Below are positions 17,279 through 26,630 of a DNA stretch of 64,000 bases, piece by piece. The notes beneath the pieces are model-generated. The model had not been told where the DNA came from and searched no databases. It saw nothing but the letters and a program-made list of their open reading frames with translations. The translations under genes were made by a program, and so were the position numbers. The stretch is from Kaiparowitsia implicata GSE-PSE-MK54-09C (GTDB taxonomy: Bacteria; Cyanobacteriota; Cyanobacteriia; Elainellales; Elainellaceae), in the NCBI GenBank assembly GCA_019359435.1, contig JAHHHI010000090.1, positions 1-64,000 on the forward strand. The letters run 5' to 3'. The number at the start of each line of letters is the position of its first letter. Within the stretch, counting starts at the first letter, position 1.

Positions 17279-17589
17279 AGGGGGGTGCTCATGCCGTCAC
17301 CCTGACTGTATCAGGTCTGCCGTCAGGTGCCATCGATCTAAGGTCAAGGTGGGTTCATTAGCGTTATTTCAGCTCTACGCTACGGGGCTGACGCAACGTA
17401 AACTCATTTTGCCCGCATTATAGGCAGAACGGGTTTATCTGTTTGTCAAACCCCTAAGAAACAAATCCATGCGCAAGGCGAAAGCCCTTGGTGGTCAGAC
17501 TTTTTTTAACGTCAGTTCGGGGTAAGAGGGTTTTGGGGCATCGTGCGTCGCGCGATGCCCCAAAACCCTCAACGTGCTGTATTTAGCCG
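17279..17589. other. Spacer with IS982-like end and long hairpin
   Basis: This 311-bp spacer holds the promoter region of the phosphodiesterase gene on its left and the IS982-end/hairpin element at 17507-17568 on its right. I see no gene in it. Confidence 0.5.
17507..17568. mobile_element. IS982-derived end followed by a 16-bp stem hairpin
   Basis: TTAACGTCAGTTCGGGGTAAG (first 20 bases from 17507) matches the end of the IS982 relic at 12001. It is followed by a perfect inverted repeat, GGGTTTTGGGGCATCG (17528) with CGATGCCCCAAAACCC (17553). The hairpin lies about 20 nt after the lgt stop and could end lgt transcription. A related, longer copy is at 51875-52003. Confidence 0.5.
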
Positions 17590-18471
17590 CTATGGAAGGA
17601 ACGCTGCCGATTTTTGATGACGACGATAGAGCAAAATGGAGGCGGTGATGACGGCGATCGCCCCCAGCACATGCACCACATTGAAGGGCGTACCGGGGAA
17701 AAACCACGAATCTGTACGCAGAAACTCAATAAAAAAGCGGCCAAAAGGATACCAGATCAAATACAGCAGCAGGATATCGCCGGGCTTGAGCTGCGCCTTA
17801 AATCGTCGCGAGATCCAAAAGATCAGCGCGAACCCGGCAACATTCCACAGCGATTCGTAGAGAAACAGGGGATGAAAGCGGGTGCTGTCAGGGTATTGCG
17901 TGAGGTCGTTATAGGGCGGGATGCGGTGTGGGGCGTCAATTCGCAAGCCCCAGGGCAGCGTGGTCGGCGGGCCATAGAGTTCCTGATTGATAAAATTGCC
18001 CCAGCGCCCAATGGCCTGCGCCAGCGGCAACCCCAGACAGACGGCATCTAAAAACTGGAGCATGGGCAGATGGCGGATGCGGCAGTAGAGCCAAAGGGCG
18101 ATCGCCCCAAACAAAAACCCGCCAAAGATGTGGATGCCACCCGTCCACACTTGCAAAATTTCGCCGGGGTTGCGGAGATAATAGCCAATCCCCCCTTCGG
18201 TACGCGGCGATTGGATGAACACGTACCACAGCCGCGCCCCAATAAAGCCGGGGATCAGCACCCAGATCAGCATGTCCCAAAAGTCGTCGGGGTCTTGCCC
18301 CTGTCGCGCTACCTGAGCGCTGGCAATTTGAGCCGCTGTAATGATGGCGATCGCCATCAGCAGCCCATACCACCGCAGCGCAAATGGCCCAATGTCTATA
18401 ATTGTGGGGCCAACGGGAGGATAAAGCGCTAGGCCACTGCCCAACACCCGTATTAGACCATCTGTCAGCAT
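17590..18471 (-). CDS. lgt: Prolipoprotein diacylglyceryl transferase
   Basis: An integral membrane enzyme of about 293 residues that transfers diacylglycerol from phosphatidylglycerol to the lipobox cysteine of prolipoproteins, the first step of lipoprotein maturation. The Lgt signature is present: QAIGRWGNFINQELYG, preceded by GGIHIFGGFLFG and followed by FHPLFLYESLWN and YPFGRFFIEFLRTD. Several hydrophobic segments span the protein. The ATG at 18471 is preferred (AGGTGG eleven bases upstream); ATG at 18480 is possible. Two lipoproteins it could modify are encoded nearby (5582-6073 and 7367-8245). Confidence 0.95.
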   Translation of the reverse strand: MLTDGLIRVLGSGLALYPPVGPTIIDIGPFALRWYGLLMAIAIITAAQIASAQVARQGQDPDDFWDMLIWVLIPGFIGARLWYVFIQSPRTEGGIGYYLRNPGEILQVWTGGIHIFGGFLFGAIALWLYCRIRHLPMLQFLDAVCLGLPLAQAIGRWGNFINQELYGPPTTLPWGLRIDAPHRIPPYNDLTQYPDSTRFHPLFLYESLWNVAGFALIFWISRRFKAQLKPGDILLLYLIWYPFGRFFIEFLRTDSWFFPGTPFNVVHVLGAIAVITASILLYRRHQKSAAFLP

Positions 18472-18662
18472 ACTCAGCATCACCACCTCATCGCTCAACC
18501 GCCTCTATCCTGACATGTTCGGTGCTAGGTGCATAGTTCGCAGATTGCCTTACGCAGCTTTCCGGCTGCATCGCTCAATAGCCATCCCGACTGGTCAGCA
18601 GACCCGTTTATACAGCCTTGAAAGTACAGCCTTGAAAAGCCGTGCGGAATTGACCATCTGCC

Positions 18663-20267
18663 CTAATCTTCCAAATAGCCCAAATCGCGCAGGCGACGCT
18701 GCACCTCCGGATCATCAAATCCAGGCGCGCGATGCTTGGCGTTGGCTCCAGACGTCATGTCTGTCGAGTTCAACGCAACGTTGCCCAACTGCTGGAGATA
18801 GTCCTGCAACACTTCCACGTTCTCTGGCAAAATATCGCACAGATTAAGCGCCTCACTGGGGTCGCTCGCGACATCGTATAGCTCTATGCGATCGCTCCCC
18901 GTTTCAATTAACTTGTGATTGCCCAGCCAGACGGCGCGGCGCGGCTGATCGCACGCATGAGCAGCCACCAGATCCGGCTTGCGCTTTTGCAGCAGGCTCA
19001 GCACATTCTGCGGCGGAATCGCTTCTGAAAACGCTTGATTTCGCTCATTGTCTGCCGTCGCAGGCTGCACCAAACTCAGCGCCGCTTCTCCCGCATCGGC
19101 CAACCCTGCCGCCGCCAATACAGTATGAAACAGCCGCCTCGTCGAGACCACATCCGACCGAACTGCACCCCGCTCAAACCCACCTTTAGGGTCGCGCACC
19201 AGCAGCGGCACCCGCACCAGCTCGTTATAGAGCGTAATGGAATGGCCCATAAACTGCTTTTCGCCCAAGTGCTCTCCGTGATCGGAGCAGATCACCACCA
19301 AGGTTCGGTCGAGCGCGCCCGAGTCTTGCAATCGCTGAAGAAACGCCCCCACCAACTCATCTTGATGCGCCACCTCGGCGTCATACATGCCGTCTAGGGT
19401 GGCTTTTTGATGCTCGTCTAACTCACCAGAGAGCGGGGCCAGCCAGCCATACACATCCCCATTAAACCGCCGCAGGTAATGCTGCGCCTCGCGATCCTGC
19501 AGCACATGGGGTGCAAAGCGCGCAATGTAGTCACGCGGGGGATGATAGGGCATGTGAGTCCCCATGAGGTTGATGAAGGCAAAGGCCGGTTGATGCGCCT
19601 GCAAGCCCCGACGGTGGATCAGCAGATTGGCTGCATCTTCCAATGATTTACGGGTATTGCCCTTGAAACTGAGCGCCGTTTGCCAGAGGGGCACCATGAG
19701 CGGTGTAAGCGACAACGCTAGCAGAGCTTCTGAGCGGGCAAAGGCATCTTGCACTTGGTTCAGGGCTCCTGCCACTTGCCGCTTAAACCATTGGCGATAG
19801 CGGTCTAAAAATTGGGGCGCCGTTCCGGCTTGGTTGGGGCGCGAGGTCAACAGCCCGCTATAGTTCAAAAAGCTGTGAAACCCTCGCCGCAGGCCATTGT
19901 TGATCACACCCACGAGCGGATTGTTGCAGAACCCGGCGGTGTAGTAGCCCCCCGCCTGGAGTCGCTCGGCCAAGGTGGGCATGTCCTCTGGCAGCACTGA
20001 ATAAGATTGCAGCACCCCATGGGCTGACGGATACAGCCCCGTGAACATCGAGGCATGGGAGGGCACGGTCCATTGGGCCGCGGCGATCGCCCGATCAAAC
20101 CGGGTGGCATCGGCAGCAAAGGCATCTAGATGGGGCGAGGTGGGCTGGTCGTAGCCATAACAAGAGAGGCGATCGCGCCGTTGAGTATCAAGCACTAGAA
20201 ACAGCACATCCGGCAGCACATTCAGTGAATCAGTCGGCGGTGAATCAGTCGGCGGTTGAAGAGACAT
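18663..20267 (-). CDS. Sulfatase-family hydrolase with threonine at the nucleophile position
   Basis: A 534-residue sulfatase/alkaline phosphatase-fold protein. It starts with the metal motif LFLVLDTQRRDRLSCYGY (D27, D32) and has SDHGEHLGEKQFMGHS later. In true sulfatases the active-site motif is (C/S)xPSR, with Cys or Ser converted to formylglycine. Here it is T67-V-P-S-H, so formylglycine cannot form, and a threonine nucleophile as in phosphoglycerol transferases or phosphatases is more likely. No signal peptide or membrane helices are evident. It is probably a phosphoryl-transfer enzyme rather than a sulfatase; the substrate is unknown. Confidence 0.85.
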   Translation of the reverse strand: MSLQPPTDSPPTDSLNVLPDVLFLVLDTQRRDRLSCYGYDQPTSPHLDAFAADATRFDRAIAAAQWTVPSHASMFTGLYPSAHGVLQSYSVLPEDMPTLAERLQAGGYYTAGFCNNPLVGVINNGLRRGFHSFLNYSGLLTSRPNQAGTAPQFLDRYRQWFKRQVAGALNQVQDAFARSEALLALSLTPLMVPLWQTALSFKGNTRKSLEDAANLLIHRRGLQAHQPAFAFINLMGTHMPYHPPRDYIARFAPHVLQDREAQHYLRRFNGDVYGWLAPLSGELDEHQKATLDGMYDAEVAHQDELVGAFLQRLQDSGALDRTLVVICSDHGEHLGEKQFMGHSITLYNELVRVPLLVRDPKGGFERGAVRSDVVSTRRLFHTVLAAAGLADAGEAALSLVQPATADNERNQAFSEAIPPQNVLSLLQKRKPDLVAAHACDQPRRAVWLGNHKLIETGSDRIELYDVASDPSEALNLCDILPENVEVLQDYLQQLGNVALNSTDMTSGANAKHRAPGFDDPEVQRRLRDLGYLED

Positions 20268-20578
20268 GGCAAGGTGGGTGAACGAGGGCTAAGGGCAAGG
20301 TTGTTTTCATTCTCCCTGACGAACCTGAGATTCGCATGAGCGACAGCATACTCTCCCCTAATTTCTGCCTAGAGTAGTAGAGAAATTAAGTTCGATCAGC
20401 AGCGTGGGCAATCCATAGAAAATTGAGATACTGCAAGGGTTTTGCGCCTCAAGCAAGGGTCGGATAACCGTACAAAACCAAAATCCTGTGATAGGATCAA
20501 GACACGCCAACGAGTTGTTGATAGGTTCAATTCTTGGGCTTATCTTCCTATCCATTTGAACCTAATGGGGTTTCCTGC
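20268..20578. other. Divergent spacer between sulfatase-family and RsbW-like genes
   Basis: 311 bp containing the promoters of two divergent genes. I see no gene, repeat or strong hairpin in it. Confidence 0.4.
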
Positions 20579-21028
20579 GTGACAGCAATCACTCCTCGGT
20601 CAGTGGGACGCAAGTGGGGCACCGTAAGTTTTGCTTCCACCTTGCATCTGGGTCCTGTGCTCGACCTTGTTATGGTCGATGTGCCCGCGCGCTGGCGGGC
20701 AGAAGTTCGACTGGGCTTACAAGAAGCATTGGTGAATGCAGCCAAGCACGGCAATGATTTAGACCCCCATAAAACGGTTGCGGTTGAGTTTTTTATTCTA
20801 GAAGACGAATACTGGTGGATCATTGCAGATCAAGGGTTGGGGTTTGAACCCAATGACTGCTGTGCCAATGATTGCTACAGCGCCTCCCTAGACCGTCAGG
20901 ATGACTGCGGACGAGGGCTGTACATTTTGCATCAGGTGTTTGACCAAGTGCATTGGAACGCTCAAGGAACTGAGCTGCGGCTTTGCAAGCATGTCAAAAA
21001 TCGAATGCGCCTCCCCTTAATTCGCTAA
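20579..21028 (+). CDS. RsbW-like ATP-binding protein (anti-sigma type HATPase)
   Basis: About 149 residues of a HATPase_c_2 domain. The N box is LGLQEALVNAAKHGNDLDP, the G1-type box is IADQGLGFEP, and a later GRGLYILHQVFDQV corresponds to the lid/G2 segment. This family includes RsbW/SpoIIAB, kinases that phosphorylate anti-anti-sigma proteins and bind sigma factors. No partner (STAS-domain or PP2C) gene is adjacent. The start is ambiguous: a GTG at 20579 is chosen near the beginning of homology, but an upstream TTG at 20534 is in frame. Confidence 0.82.
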   Translation: MTAITPRSVGRKWGTVSFASTLHLGPVLDLVMVDVPARWRAEVRLGLQEALVNAAKHGNDLDPHKTVAVEFFILEDEYWWIIADQGLGFEPNDCCANDCYSASLDRQDDCGRGLYILHQVFDQVHWNAQGTELRLCKHVKNRMRLPLIR

Positions 21029-21919
21029 CAGTTAATGGTCTTAATGTAAGGACAAGACAAGAAAGGACAAGCTCAGGATACTGAGTGGTGTGGGCTTTGA
21101 GTGCATCCCAGTTTTGCAAGTTTGCCCACCCCGAAGGAAGAGCATAGCTCTACATCCCCCAATCCCTTCTCCCATTTTGGGAGAAGGGGAGCCGGATTCA
21201 AAGTCCCACTCTCACCCTGGGAGTGGGATGCACCTTGGGCTTTGTTCCTATCGCTTAGCATACTTATTTGTTTAGGGTTACCCGATAACAGACCTGTTCT
21301 AATCGGGTGCCTAACTAATCGTCTAATTAATAGTTTGGTGAGTAATCGGTGCTGTGTTCTGGTGCTCGATAGTAGAGTCCATTCTCCATGTTCTGGATGG
21401 GACAGTACGACGTTGGCAAAACCGCCCACGCAATCCCCAGCTAATCCTGTCAATGCATCACCGATCGTGTTAGGAAATATGTAGAAATAGAGAATAAAGC
21501 CATTAGCCGGATAACAATGTTTCTATAGCACGACACTTCATTGAGTTCTATATGGCGAAGAGCGCGATGGAGCTCAAAATAGTGCGATCGCCCGTACAGA
21601 AGGGTCGCTCTCATCCTCGGTCAACTCCACTTCACAAAGACCGTTGAACGTATAGTTAAACTTCTGAAGGAGGGACACTCTACCAATGGCTTCAATTCAC
21701 TTGGCTTAATGACAGTAAGCGATGCCTAACCCTGCATCGCTCGGTCGGTTGCAAACTTCAAATCAACTACTCTCTTGATGTTCTGATCAGTCTAGATCAA
21801 GACATGATGTTGTGGAGAGTAAGTGCGGTTCTTGCTCCACCCAATCATTGTTTGACTATCTATCGATTTTCTTAACTTATGACATGAGTTTAGAACGCCG
21901 CAATTGCGGGAGGTGAGCC
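21029..21919. other. 890-bp spacer with two strong hairpins
   Basis: No convincing gene. At 21164-21189 a perfect stem CCCTTCTCCCA/TGGGAGAAGGG closes a short loop, and at 21208-21229 CCCACTC pairs with GAGTGGG. Such paired hairpins are common interspersed repeats in cyanobacteria and could also terminate the gene ending at 21028. The rest holds the upstream region of the oxidoreductase gene. Confidence 0.5.
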
Positions 21920-23485
21920 ATGAAAAGCTTTGACTATGTCATTTTGGGGGCTGGGCTGGGTGGGCTGTCTGCGGCGGCTTGCCTCGCGCGTCAGGGACAT
22001 GAGGTAGTCGTTTTAGAAAAACATTATTTGCCGGGGGGGTGTTGCCACACCTTTGATTATGGGGAGTATCGCTTCTGTGCCGATGTGCACTACATCTCAC
22101 AATGTGGGCCGGGGCAAACGATCGATCAATTCCTTCGCTATTTAGATTGCACGGTTTCATTTAACTCGTTAGATCCCGACTGTATCGATCGCGTGATTAC
22201 CCCCGAGGTAGACTTCAAGATTCCCTTAGGATGGGACACCTTGCGGGCTCGTCTGCTGATCACATTTCCCGATGAGCAGGTGGCTATTAACCGCTACTGT
22301 GATGAAATTCAGCAGTTGCATCAAGAGGTGCACAGCCTCACGCATGAGGTGCGGTGGTATGCCCAAAAGTGGACAGATTGGTTGAAGTTGCCTAAATATT
22401 GGAACTTATTCTCAAAGCGGAATTGGACATTACAAGACCTGTATAACCATGTGGGACTTTCACCCAAGTTGCAAAATCTATTGGCTGGGCAAAGTGGCGA
22501 TTATGCTCTGCCCCCTAACGAAATTGCGCTGCTGACGCATATGGCGCTCACCTGGGACTATTCAGAAGGAGCCTATTATCCAACTCATCACTTTAAACAT
22601 TTAGTGGATTCTATCGTTGAAGCCATCACATCTCGCGGTGGCGTTCTGCGGTTGTCGACCCCGGTGAATCATATTGAGGTGTGCGATCGCCAAGTGCAAC
22701 ATGTGGTCACCACCGACGGAGACATTTACCATGCGAAGCAGGCCTATATCAGCGACCTTGATCCAAAGCTCACGGCGCAATTGATGCACAGTTCCGATGC
22801 GCTGAGTCCCCAAGAGCATCAACGGCTGACGGGCTACGCCTACTCAGCGAGTGCCTTTAATATCTATCTGGGGTTGGATAGTCGATTTAAGCCAGACCGC
22901 TATGGGCTGGGCAATTGGAATGTTTGGTACTATCCGACTGGTGATCTAAACCGGGAATATCAGAAACAGCTCCAGGGCGATCTGAGCCATCCGTGGATCT
23001 TTATCTCTTGCCCCACGATGAAATCTCGCGAACCGGGAATGGCGCCTGACGGGCATCATGTGCTTGAGATTGCCACCGTCTGCCCCTATGAACCGTTTGA
23101 GCAGCTTCACACTACCGATCTCAAAGCCTATAAAGCCAAAAAGCGCGAGATCTATAAGCAACTCATGGTCAGCGTGCAGGATTTGATTCCCGATATCGAT
23201 GCCTATGTGCGCATGAAAGTGTATGGAACACCGACCACCAGCGAGTTTTACCTGGGGCAGCCCCAGGGCAATATCTACGGTGCGAAGCTCATTCCCGCGC
23301 AGGTCGGGCTGAATCGGTTAGGCTATTCCACTGAGTTATCTAATCTCTTCTTGGTTGGGGCTAGCGCAGGCTATCCCAGTGTTCCAGGTGTGATCGGCAA
23401 TGGCATGGATGTGGTGGAACTGCTGACCGGGCAATCGGTGCGGAAGGAACAGAATGTTGTAGCGCCGTTGGTGGCCGCACGATAG
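21920..23485 (+). CDS. CrtISO/RetSat-like FAD-dependent oxidoreductase
   Basis: A 521-residue flavoprotein. The N-terminal dinucleotide motif is YVILGAGLGGLSAAACLARQ, followed by VVVLEKHYLPGGCCHTF, as in carotene isomerases, phytoene desaturases and retinol saturases. The C-terminal flavin-binding motif is NLFLVGASAGYPSVPGVIGNGMD. A strong ribosome-binding site (GGAGGTGAG) precedes the ATG. The family isomerises or reduces polyene chains. Similarity is closest in feel to CrtISO/RetSat rather than CrtI, but no carotenoid gene is next to it, so the exact substrate is not assigned. Confidence 0.85.
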   Translation: MKSFDYVILGAGLGGLSAAACLARQGHEVVVLEKHYLPGGCCHTFDYGEYRFCADVHYISQCGPGQTIDQFLRYLDCTVSFNSLDPDCIDRVITPEVDFKIPLGWDTLRARLLITFPDEQVAINRYCDEIQQLHQEVHSLTHEVRWYAQKWTDWLKLPKYWNLFSKRNWTLQDLYNHVGLSPKLQNLLAGQSGDYALPPNEIALLTHMALTWDYSEGAYYPTHHFKHLVDSIVEAITSRGGVLRLSTPVNHIEVCDRQVQHVVTTDGDIYHAKQAYISDLDPKLTAQLMHSSDALSPQEHQRLTGYAYSASAFNIYLGLDSRFKPDRYGLGNWNVWYYPTGDLNREYQKQLQGDLSHPWIFISCPTMKSREPGMAPDGHHVLEIATVCPYEPFEQLHTTDLKAYKAKKREIYKQLMVSVQDLIPDIDAYVRMKVYGTPTTSEFYLGQPQGNIYGAKLIPAQVGLNRLGYSTELSNLFLVGASAGYPSVPGVIGNGMDVVELLTGQSVRKEQNVVAPLVAAR

Positions 23486-23613
23486 GTCTGGTGGCATTAT
23501 GCGGGCGATCGCCCCACCCGTGCCGCGATCTCAAACCCCTGTGGTGAAACTTGCACAAAGCAGCGGATTCACCACCGTGTTTCAATCAACCTATCGTCTA
23601 TGCAAACTGACTC

Positions 23614-24510
23614 CTATGCAAACTGGCTGTGGCGATGGGTTGCTCTAAACGCGGTGGGAGTGGTGCCAGTGAGTTGCCGAAACTGCTTGCTCAAGTGGCT
23701 ATGGCTATTGAACCCGCATTGAAACGCAATGTCCACAATGGATTGATCGGTGTGTGTGAGCAACTGTTTTGCCCGTTCTACGCGTTGCAGAAGCAAATAC
23801 TGATAGGGCGCTACGCCGGTTGATTGCTTAAACATGCGGCTGAAATGGAAGTGGCTAATGCCGAGCAGATGAGCTAAATCAGCGAGTTTAATCGCTTGAT
23901 CCAAATGCTCATGAATGTAGTCTAGAACGCGCAGGAGTTGACGCTGCGTCAGGCCGCCTGGGTGTGAAGACAGGCGGCGGGGGTGAGTTGAGGTGTATTG
24001 CCTGAGCAAATGCACCGCTAAGACGTTAGCGAGGGAGTCGATGTAGAGTTGGCTTCCGGTTTTGTCGCGGGTCAGTTCGTCTAACAGCAGCAGGCCGATA
24101 GCTTCAATCTGAGGATCGCGAATTTGAAATTCTGGAATGATCTCAAGTCGTTGGGGAACGTGATCGAAGGTTTCTTGTGCAACGTGTTGGAGAAACTGAG
24201 CCCCAATTTGAATTTGGACATAGTGATCCGCTTGATCCCAACGCGCAAACAACGGAATATCTGCCGGATTCAGTGAGATATCTCCTTTTCTGTATAGCCC
24301 GGTGTGGGTCTTGTTCTCTCGAAATTGCAGCATGCGGACGGGGCGTGGCGATAAGGAAAGGCAAAGAACGTGGCGATCGCCAAAGTGGCAAGTTCCCTCA
24401 CCAGCCGGATACTGGACTTGCTCGACTTCAATCGTGCGCCAACCCTTGCCCTGATCGGCGAAGGCGAGTTCGTGAGTCAACACAGTTTGAGAGGCGGAGA
24501 TTGTGTTCAT
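23614..24510 (-). CDS. AraC-family transcriptional regulator
   Basis: A 298-residue regulator. The C-terminal 100 residues hold two helix-turn-helix motifs: LADLAHLLGISHFHFSRMFKQ and DIAFQCGFNSHSHLSKQFRQLTGTTP, the AraC/XylS signature. The N-terminal part (about 1-180) is a cupin-like sensor region without an obvious ligand motif. It is encoded divergently from the azoreductase gene at 24892, with a 380-bp spacer, so it may control that gene; this is inference from orientation. Confidence 0.92.
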   Translation of the reverse strand: MNTISASQTVLTHELAFADQGKGWRTIEVEQVQYPAGEGTCHFGDRHVLCLSLSPRPVRMLQFRENKTHTGLYRKGDISLNPADIPLFARWDQADHYVQIQIGAQFLQHVAQETFDHVPQRLEIIPEFQIRDPQIEAIGLLLLDELTRDKTGSQLYIDSLANVLAVHLLRQYTSTHPRRLSSHPGGLTQRQLLRVLDYIHEHLDQAIKLADLAHLLGISHFHFSRMFKQSTGVAPYQYLLLQRVERAKQLLTHTDQSIVDIAFQCGFNSHSHLSKQFRQLTGTTPTAFRATHRHSQFA

Positions 24511-24891
24511 GCCGTAACCCTGAGATATCGCTGGCGGTGTTGCTGGATGGCGTGGCGTGGCAGATGTGCTGAGTCAGGGTGCCATGCCATTAGCTGTTTA
24601 GTGGTTTCAATTAACGCGACAGTTGAACGAGTCGTTCGTCTGAAGTGGTCTGAGTTCGATTGTAGGGTCGTGTTGTAGACATGTGGATGATAATTCTGAA
24701 TGCCCTAAGCCTTAGGCAGTTTAGCAACCCTGACCACAGGTCTAGAACATCACCGATTGTAGAAACTTTTGTAGAGACTTGACCCGGCTCCTGAATCATT
24801 AACCGCAAGATTTTAACAATGGGGCAGGAATCTGATAGCTGACCGCTTACCGCTTTCCTAAGCTGTCAGGGTGATGAATTTGGAACCACTT
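24511..24891. other. Divergent spacer holding a MITE insertion
   Basis: 381 bp between the AraC regulator and the azoreductase gene. It contains the 89-bp MITE at 24666-24754; the remainder should hold both promoters. I see no gene. Confidence 0.5.
24666..24754. mobile_element. 89-bp MITE with target-site duplication, copy 1
   Basis: The left end GGTCGTGTTGTAGACATGTGG (first 20 bases from 24666) and the inverse of the right end, GGTGATGTTCTAGACCTGTG, match over about 21 bp with four mismatches. The element is flanked by the direct repeat GATTGTAG (24658-24665 and 24755-24762), a target-site duplication. A second copy is at 63828-63917. Confidence 0.7.
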
Positions 24892-25524
24892 ATGGCTCAT
24901 CTATTGCACCTTGACTCTAGCCCCAGAGGAGAGCGATCGCACTCTCGCCGCATGACCCGCGAATTTGTCGAAGCCTGGAAACAGAATCATCCCCATGACA
25001 CCGTGACCTATCGCGATTTGGGTCGCAACCCTGTGCCCCATGTGGATGAGGCTTGGATTGCCGCCGCTTACACCGATCCAGAGCAGCACACCCCTGATCT
25101 GCAAGAAGCGCTAAAGGTGAGCGATCGCCTGATCGACGAAATCATCGCCGCAGATATCCTAATTGTCGGCGTCCCCATGTATAACTTCAGCGTGCCCAGC
25201 ACCTTCAAAGCCTATATCGACCAGATTGTGCGCATGGGCCGCACCTTCGCTATCGACCCTGCGGATGCCGAAGACCCCTACAAACCCCTGCTCCACGGCA
25301 AAAAAATGTTTGTGATCACGGCCCGAGGCGGCTCCGGCTTTGGCCCCGGCGAGCGTTACGGCCATATGAATCATCAAGATCCGTACTTACGGGTAGTTTT
25401 CGGATTCATTGGCATTACCAATATCACCTTCATTCATGTGGAAAATGAGGAGCACAGCAGCGAAAGTTTGGCCGCATCCATTGCGGCAGCCCAGACCCAG
25501 CTAGCCGAACTGGCTGCCGCGTGA
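24892..25524 (+). CDS. azoR: FMN-dependent NADH-azoreductase
   Basis: About 210 residues of the flavodoxin-like AzoR/AcpD family, which reduces azo compounds and quinones with NADH and FMN. The FMN-phosphate loop is LLHLDSSPRGERSHSRRM, followed by VPMYNFSVPSTFKAYIDQI and the ITARGGSGFGPGERYGHMNHQDPYL segment, all diagnostic. The start is the ATG at 24892 (MAHLLHLDSSP), where homology begins; GTG at 24871 and ATG at 24874 are alternatives. It lies divergent to an AraC regulator and opens the detoxification-type gene run. Confidence 0.92.
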   Translation: MAHLLHLDSSPRGERSHSRRMTREFVEAWKQNHPHDTVTYRDLGRNPVPHVDEAWIAAAYTDPEQHTPDLQEALKVSDRLIDEIIAADILIVGVPMYNFSVPSTFKAYIDQIVRMGRTFAIDPADAEDPYKPLLHGKKMFVITARGGSGFGPGERYGHMNHQDPYLRVVFGFIGITNITFIHVENEEHSSESLAASIAAAQTQLAELAAA

Positions 25525-25640
25525 TGTGAGCGTTGATAGAGAAGGGTGGGTGCGATGGGCACAACCCGTCGTTCAGGCGATCGCCCCACCCCTACGTTTC
25601 TACCTTTGCCCAACCTCTGCCCGACCTTTTAGGAGATAGC

Positions 25641-26123
25641 ATGCCCCTCACTGATACCGGGTTATTCGCCCTCAAACTCTGTACCGCCTTGGGCTGTGGG
25701 CTGGTTGCCGGAGTCTTCTTCGCTTTTTCCACGTTTGTGATGAAAGCCCTAGGCCAGCAACCCCCCGCTCAGGGCATCGCCGCCATGCAGTCGATCAACC
25801 TCACTGTGATCAACCCCTGGTTTATGGGCGTGCTGTTTGGCACGGCAGGGGCCTGTCTGGTGTGGGCGATCGCCGCTGGGGTCAATAGTCAGCAACCCGG
25901 TGCCCGGTGGATGCTGCTGGGCAGCCTGCTCTACCTACTCGGCTCTATTGGGGTCACCCTTGCGTTTAACGTGCCGCTCAACGACGCTCTAGCAACCGTC
26001 ACCCCAGACAGCCCCGCAGGCGTAACCCTCTGGGCTAAATACCTAACCCACTGGACACTATGGAACCACGTTCGTACCATTGCAGCCCTTGGTGCAGCAA
26101 CCCTGCTGACCCTCGCCCTCTAG
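25641..26123 (+). CDS. DUF1772 membrane protein
   Basis: A 160-residue protein with four predicted membrane segments: LCTALGCGLVAGVFFAFSTF, MGVLFGTAGACLVWAIAAGV, MLLGSLLYLLGSIGVTLAFN and VRTIAALGAATLLTLAL. The FAFSTFVMKAL and NVPLNDAL motifs are typical of DUF1772 proteins, distant relatives of anthrone oxygenases. The ATG at 25641 has AGGAGA just upstream; the longer frame is rejected. No catalytic role is established. Confidence 0.85.
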   Translation: MPLTDTGLFALKLCTALGCGLVAGVFFAFSTFVMKALGQQPPAQGIAAMQSINLTVINPWFMGVLFGTAGACLVWAIAAGVNSQQPGARWMLLGSLLYLLGSIGVTLAFNVPLNDALATVTPDSPAGVTLWAKYLTHWTLWNHVRTIAALGAATLLTLAL

Positions 26124-26197
26124 CCCCTCCACAGACTACAGACTACAGACGGCGATCACTTGAAATGTAAAGGTTTGTACAGAAAAATCCCACCCCA

Positions 26198-26251
26198 TTG
26201 ACATCCTCATTTAGTACATTTAACCTATAAGTTAATTAACTGCGCAGTTAA
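26198..26251 (+). promoter_or_regulatory. Promoter with 16-bp palindromic operator before arsR-type gene
   Basis: TTGACA at 26198-26203 is followed 17 bp later by TAACCT, a plausible -35/-10 pair. The perfect palindrome TTAACTGCGCAGTTAA at 26236-26251 lies just downstream and 10 bp before the start codon. Such a site fits autorepression by the ArsR-type protein encoded next; binding is inferred. Confidence 0.6.
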
Positions 26252-26261
26252 ATACAACCGA

Positions 26262-26630
26262 ATGCCCACCGACCAACTCAGCATCACGTTTGCAGCCCTG
26301 GCAGACCCTACCCGGCGTGCCATTTTGGCCCAACTCACCCAAGGCGAGGCCTCAGTCACTGAAATCGCTCAACCCTTTCACATGAGCCTGCCCGCTATCT
26401 CTAAGCACCTCAAAGTGCTAGAACGGGCCGGGCTGATTACCCGCAGTCGAGAAGCTCAGTGGCGACCCTGTCGCCTAGAGGCCGACCCGTTGAAGGATGC
26501 CGCCGGTTGGATCGATCACTATCGCCAGTTTTGGGAGGAGAACCTCGATCGCCTAGATGACTACCTGAACCAGCTTCAGGCCAACACCCACTCTCAGGAG
26601 AATCCCGATGACTCATGCAACACCCTCTGA
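26262..26630 (+). CDS. ArsR-family transcriptional repressor (SRPBCC-linked type)
   Basis: A 122-residue winged-helix protein. It starts MPTDQLSITFAALADPTRRA and has the recognition segment SLPAISKHLKVLERAGLITR, followed by the REAQWRPCRLEADPLKDAAGW motif found in ArsR proteins encoded with SRPBCC genes. The metal-binding CxC of arsenic-sensing ArsR is absent, so it probably senses something other than arsenite or acts through dimer state. It overlaps the next gene by 23 nt, and a perfect palindrome lies in its promoter. Confidence 0.92.
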   Translation: MPTDQLSITFAALADPTRRAILAQLTQGEASVTEIAQPFHMSLPAISKHLKVLERAGLITRSREAQWRPCRLEADPLKDAAGWIDHYRQFWEENLDRLDDYLNQLQANTHSQENPDDSCNTL

